DNA from: Rickettsiales bacterium
GTDB lineage: Bacteria; Pseudomonadota; Alphaproteobacteria; Rs-D84
DNA length: 9,352 bases
Direction of reading: 5' to 3'
Assembly: GCA_031267375.1 (NCBI GenBank)
Contig: JAIRZE010000098.1
Span: 1-9,352, forward strand
This document shows positions 6,439-9,352 of the stretch, one piece after another; the stretch's first letter is position 1, and each line of letters begins with the position of its first letter. The notes below the pieces were generated by a model. It searched no databases. It was not told the origin of the DNA and saw only the letters and a list, made by a program, of their open reading frames with translations. The translations under genes and the position numbers were made by a program.

Positions 6439-6568
6439 CATACCGGCGAAGGCCGGTATCCACTGCGTCGCAGACCTTAATTTTCGCGCCAGCGAAAACA
6501 TCTGCGATAGACTGCTTCGCAGGTTAAGGCCTGCGGCGCAGTGGATCCCAGCCTTCGCTGGGATGACG
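6436..6568. repeat. 133-bp palindromic repeat element with nested hairpins
   Basis: The two 45-base ends (6436-6480 and 6524-6568) are inverted copies with 39 of 45 positions identical. Each end has its own hairpin: ATACCGGC/GCCGGTAT (6440-6447, 6452-6459) on the left and ATCCCAGC/GCTGGGAT (6545-6552, 6557-6564) on the right, with complementary loops GAAG and CTTC. The centre adds TTTTCGC/GCGAAAA (6481-6487, 6492-6498) and CTGCGA/TCGCAG (6502-6507, 6517-6522). Translated, it gives the peptide pattern PAKAGIH...IPAFAGMT, widely seen as a spurious protein in proteobacterial genomes and derived from dispersed non-coding palindromes. It is therefore probably one copy of a REP/MITE-like family. 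It separates map from radC and may reduce or stabilise read-through. Confidence 0.85.
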
Positions 6569-6583
6569 AACACTTTGTGTTCG
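6567..6583. other. Small hairpin at the right end of the palindromic repeat
   Basis: CGAACAC (6567-6573) pairs with GTGTTCG (6577-6583) around TTT. TTTAGG follows, and a T-run occurs only at 6599-6605, too far for a standard terminator. It mirrors the hairpin at the left end, each sharing a few bases with the repeat. Between here and radC (6584-6626) only the radC ribosome site is evident. Confidence 0.5.
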
Positions 6584-6626
6584 TTTAGGAAAAGACGCTT
6601 TTTTTCATAAATTGGAGAGAGAATTT

Positions 6627-7304
6627 ATGACTGATAAGAATTCTTATGCCGCGGGTCATCGCGCGCGCCTGCGGGAAAAATTTATGCAGCACAAACTGAT
6701 GGATTATGAAGTTTTGGAACTGCTGCTGATATACGCCATTCCACGCATTGATGTAAAGCCTTTGGCAAAAAAACTGCTGGCAAAATTCGGCGGCGTTCAT
6801 CGCATTATAACCGCAGATATTGACGAGTTGGAAAAAGTTCCAGGAATCGGCAGAAATACGGCTATTTTTATAAAGGCGATTTACGAAATAATGCTGCTGG
6901 ATTACAAAAATTATCTGGACGCAACCCCAGTGTTTCGTGATTATGACAGACTGATTGATTACTGCAAATTGCAGCTGCTGGGCAAGCAGGTTGAAGAATT
7001 TCATATTTTATATCTGGATGACGATTACAGATTGCTGTCAGACGATATTCATTCCATCGGCACCATAGATTGGGCCGCGGTTTATCCGCGGGAAATATTA
7101 AAACGCGCGTTGGACATCAGCGCCCGCAGTGTTATCTTGTTGCATAATCATCCGTCCGGCAGCTCTTCATTTTCCAGCGACGATTTGGAAATAACCGAAG
7201 AAATAAAATCAAAGCTGAGCGCTGCTGACATCGGCGTTTTTGATCATCTGCTTGTATCCGGCGACATAGTTTATTCCGCAAAGAATATGTTTTTGTTGAA
7301 GTAG
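6627..7304 (+). CDS. radC: RadC family JAB/MPN-domain protein
   Basis: This is a full-length RadC (225 residues; about 224 is usual). The N-terminal part has a helix-hairpin-helix-like motif, LEKVPGIGRNTAIFIKA (69-85). The C-terminal half is the JAB1/MPN metalloprotease-like domain with an upstream acidic pair Glu123-Glu124 and the metal motif HNHPSG (His173, His175) followed by Ser183 and Asp186, so the JAMM site appears intact. The family was once linked to DNA repair, but its real biochemical role remains unsettled. GGAGAGAG (6614-6621) supports ATG 6627 over the in-frame TTG at 6612, which would consume that ribosome site. The leader AGAGAGAATTT-ATG closely resembles that of the minus-strand cysteine-rich gene. 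A map–radC pair is common in alphaproteobacteria; here a palindrome separates them. It converges on clpB. Confidence 0.95.
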   Translation: MTDKNSYAAGHRARLREKFMQHKLMDYEVLELLLIYAIPRIDVKPLAKKLLAKFGGVHRIITADIDELEKVPGIGRNTAIFIKAIYEIMLLDYKNYLDATPVFRDYDRLIDYCKLQLLGKQVEEFHILYLDDDYRLLSDDIHSIGTIDWAAVYPREILKRALDISARSVILLHNHPSGSSSFSSDDLEITEEIKSKLSAADIGVFDHLLVSGDIVYSAKNMFLLK

Positions 7305-7309
7305 GTAAA

Positions 7310-7420
7310 AAAGGGTAAAAGGCAAAGGGCAAAAGGCAGGAGCTAAATGTCATTAATCTGAAAATTGTTCTTGTGATAGAAATTAAGAACCTGCCTTTTG
7401 CCCTTTGCCTTTTGCCTTAC
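7310..7420. repeat. Heptamer-repeat inverted repeat filling the radC/clpB gap
   Basis: Two perfect 24-base arms (7317-7340 and 7390-7413) flank a 49-base AT-rich centre. Each arm is built of heptamers: AAAAGGC, AAAGGGC, AAAAGGC plus AGG on the left; CCT plus GCCTTTT, GCCCTTT, GCCTTTT on the right. Degenerate units extend outward almost to the radC stop (7302-7304) and into the clpB stop (7417-7419). The centre has AGGAG (7338-7342), then an ATG at 7347 that terminates after four codons. The long stem, with T-rich arms on either strand, could end both convergent transcripts. The architecture equals that of the lptE/holA cassette, but no gene is left inside. Confidence 0.85.
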
Positions 7421-9352
7421 TTTACCACCAACTCTTTCCCGACGACATCAACATCAACCGTATCGCCGTCTGCGATTTTTCCAGACAAGATCAAGTCCGC
7501 AATCGGGTCCTCTATCCTGTCCATTATAAATCTTTTCAGCGGACGCGCGCCGTATTCCGCATCAAAGCCGTTCGCCGCAAGCCATTCCGTCGCTTTTGCA
7601 GAAATATGCAATCCTATGCGACGATCGTTTAACCGCTTTGCCACGCGCTGCAACTGTATGCGGATTATTTTTTCCGCGTGCTCGTACTTTAACGGATTAA
7701 AGAATACTATTTCATCAATGCGATTCAAAAACTCCGGCGGGTATTGCTTTTGCAGCAATTCCATAACCCTATTTGTTTCATTCGGCGTTTTCAGCAATAT
7801 ATGTCCGCCCAAGTTGCTGGTCATAATTATAATTGTATTAGTGAAATTCACTATGCGGCCCTGGCCGTCGGTCAATCTGCCGTCGTCCAGAATTTGCAAA
7901 AATACTTTTATGACATCGGGATGCGCTTTTTCTATTTCGTCAAAAAGCACCACCTGGTACGGGCGCCTGCGGACCGACTCTGTCAGCGCGCCGCCAGATT
8001 CATAGCCGACATATCCCGGAGGCGCCCCGATCAGGCGCGCCACGGAATGCGGCTGGGTATATTCCGACATATCTATGCGCGTCATCGCGGTGTCGTCGTT
8101 GAAAAGCTCTTGGGCCAGGGCTTTGACCAGCTCTGTCTTTCCGACACCCGTCGGTCCCAGAAACATAAACGAACCCATCGGGCGATTCGGATCGGAAAGC
8201 CCCGCGCGCGAGCGCCTTATTGCGCGCGACACCGCGGTCAGCGCAGCGTCTTGGCCGATGACCCGTTGGCGCAAGTTTTCTTCCATATTCAATAATTTTG
8301 ATTGCTCGTCCCCGGTCATTTTATCCGCGGGAACCCCGGTCCAGCGCGATACCACGGCCGCAATATGTTCCGGCAATACGGTTTTATATTCCGCGGCGTT
8401 GTTTGACGCTTCCAGTTTTTTTATATCCGCTTCCAGCGCCGGGATTTTGCCGTATTGCAGAGCGGATGCTTTTTCAAAATCGCCGTTTCGGGTGGCGGAT
8501 GCCACCTCTGCCTTGGCTGCGTCCAGCGCCGCCATAGCATCTGAAAGATCGCGCATTTTCTTTTGTTCTGCCTGCCAGTTCGCCGTCAGATTTTTTGATT
8601 CGGATTCTGTTTCCGCGATTTGTTTTTCCAATTCGCCCAAACGCTTTTTTGAATCAGCGTCTTTTTCTTTTTTCAGGGCCTGCTGTTCTATTTTCAGCTG
8701 CATCAGGCGGCGGTCTATTTCGTCCAACTTTTCAGGTTTTGTGGAAACTTCTATGCGGACCCTGGCGGCGGCTTCATCCATTAAGTCAATCGCCTTGTCC
8801 GGCAAAAACCTGTCCGTTATATAGCGGTTGGATAGTCTGACCGCCGCCACCAGCGCCGCGTCCGCGATGCGCACGCCGTGATGAGCCTCGTACTTTTCTT
8901 TTAACCCGCGCATAATGGAAATGCTGTCTTCCATAGAAGGCTCGTCCACAAAAACGGGCTGGAACCGGCGGGCCAGGGCAGGGTCTTTTTCAATATACTG
9001 ACGGTATTCGTCCAAAGTCGTGGCGCCCAGGCAGTGCAATTCCCCGCGCGCAAGCATAGGCTTTAACAAATTGCCCGCGTCCATAGAGCCTTCGCCTTTG
9101 CCGGCGCCGACCATAGTGTGCAATTCGTCTATGAATAAAATTATCTGGCCGTTGGAGTCTTTGACCGCTTTTAATATCGCCTTTAAGCGACCTTCAAACT
9201 GTCCGCGGAATGACGCGCCCGCCATCAGCGCGCCCATATCCAATGACAGCAATTTTTTCCGCAGCAAGTTTTCCGGCACATCGCCGGCGATGATTCTGTT
9301 GGCCAAGCCCTCTACTATCGCGGTTTTTCCAACGCCGGGATTTCCGATTAAA
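7417..9352 (-). CDS. clpB: ATP-dependent disaggregase ClpB (5' end outside window)
   Basis: ClpB is a hexameric AAA+ chaperone that works with DnaK to pull proteins out of aggregates. The visible 644 residues begin just before Walker A of the first ATPase (GNPGVGKT, 3-10 of the visible part), so the N-terminal domain, roughly 200 residues by comparison with E. coli, is missing. Seen next are Walker B ILFIDE (71-76), the pore-loop segment SFRGQFE with Phe48 in the usual Tyr position, a long coiled-coil middle domain (about 205-320) that marks ClpB rather than ClpA or ClpC, the second Walker A GPTGVGKT (399-406), the pore loop GYVGY (446-450), Walker B VVLFDE (467-472) and the arginine finger in FLNRIDE (Arg544). 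The C-terminal small domain is complete. The frame stays open to the window edge. Its stop codon lies in the outermost heptamer of the radC/clpB inverted repeat. Heat-shock promoters, if any, lie outside. Confidence 0.97.
   Translation of the reverse strand, partial: LIGNPGVGKTAIVEGLANRIIAGDVPENLLRKKLLSLDMGALMAGASFRGQFEGRLKAILKAVKDSNGQIILFIDELHTMVGAGKGEGSMDAGNLLKPMLARGELHCLGATTLDEYRQYIEKDPALARRFQPVFVDEPSMEDSISIMRGLKEKYEAHHGVRIADAALVAAVRLSNRYITDRFLPDKAIDLMDEAAARVRIEVSTKPEKLDEIDRRLMQLKIEQQALKKEKDADSKKRLGELEKQIAETESESKNLTANWQAEQKKMRDLSDAMAALDAAKAEVASATRNGDFEKASALQYGKIPALEADIKKLEASNNAAEYKTVLPEHIAAVVSRWTGVPADKMTGDEQSKLLNMEENLRQRVIGQDAALTAVSRAIRRSRAGLSDPNRPMGSFMFLGPTGVGKTELVKALAQELFNDDTAMTRIDMSEYTQPHSVARLIGAPPGYVGYESGGALTESVRRRPYQVVLFDEIEKAHPDVIKVFLQILDDGRLTDGQGRIVNFTNTIIIMTSNLGGHILLKTPNETNRVMELLQKQYPPEFLNRIDEIVFFNPLKYEHAEKIIRIQLQRVAKRLNDRRIGLHISAKATEWLAANGFDAEYGARPLKRFIMDRIEDPIADLILSGKIADGDTVDVDVVGKELVVK

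Noticed and set aside
6389..6610. A 73-codon plus-strand open frame between map and radC
   Set aside because: It is wholly within the palindromic repeat region; the PAKAGIH/IPAFAGMT pattern is a well-known spurious translation of dispersed repeats, and there is no ribosome site.
7373..8005. A 210-codon plus-strand open frame
   Set aside because: It starts in the radC/clpB inverted repeat and then lies antisense to the conserved C-terminal part of clpB.
8075..8824. A 249-codon plus-strand open frame
   Set aside because: It is antisense to clpB, whose AAA+ motifs run through the same bases; its low-complexity Ser/Ala/Arg composition is typical of a shadow frame.

Overview
This window looks like a chromosomal segment of an alphaproteobacterium, possibly a streamlined or host-associated one. 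The basis is the gene order leuS–lptE–holA followed by map and radC, plus an LptE lipoprotein, which implies a lipopolysaccharide-bearing outer membrane. The assignment comes from remembered gene order and protein motifs; no search was run. The housekeeping genes have moderate GC and are spaced within a few bases of each other.

Layout. At the left edge is a possible 3' tail of a plus-strand gene, then a bidirectional terminator hairpin, then a minus-strand gene for a 409-residue, single-pass, cysteine-rich protein of unknown function. A short divergent promoter region separates it from a plus-strand cluster: leucyl-tRNA synthetase (leuS), the LPS-assembly lipoprotein lptE, a small AT-rich gene for a four-helix-bundle protein of the 23S rRNA intervening-sequence (S23/IVP) family, DNA polymerase III delta (holA), type I methionine aminopeptidase (map) and, after a palindromic repeat, the JAB/MPN-domain protein radC. 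From the right edge a minus-strand clpB (5' end outside the window) converges on radC. The cluster mixes translation, envelope, replication and protein-maturation functions, as is normal for such housekeeping runs; only leuS–lptE and holA–map are spaced tightly enough to suggest coupling.

The unusual content is in the gaps. The four-helix-bundle gene sits in a 456-bp cassette inserted exactly between the lptE stop codon and the holA start codon. The cassette is bounded by inverted arms made of tandem 7-base units (GTAATCA on the left, TGATTAC on the right). The radC/clpB gap has the same design with a different heptamer (AAAAGGC/GCCTTTT), but its interior is only 49 bp and holds a Shine-Dalgarno plus ATG that stops after four codons, as if it were an emptied cassette. 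The lptE signal peptide is encoded by five tandem octamers of related composition. The map/radC gap holds a 133-bp inverted repeat whose two small end hairpins differ from each other by compensated base changes. The heptamer-armed cassettes are the best candidates here for a poorly described small mobile element.
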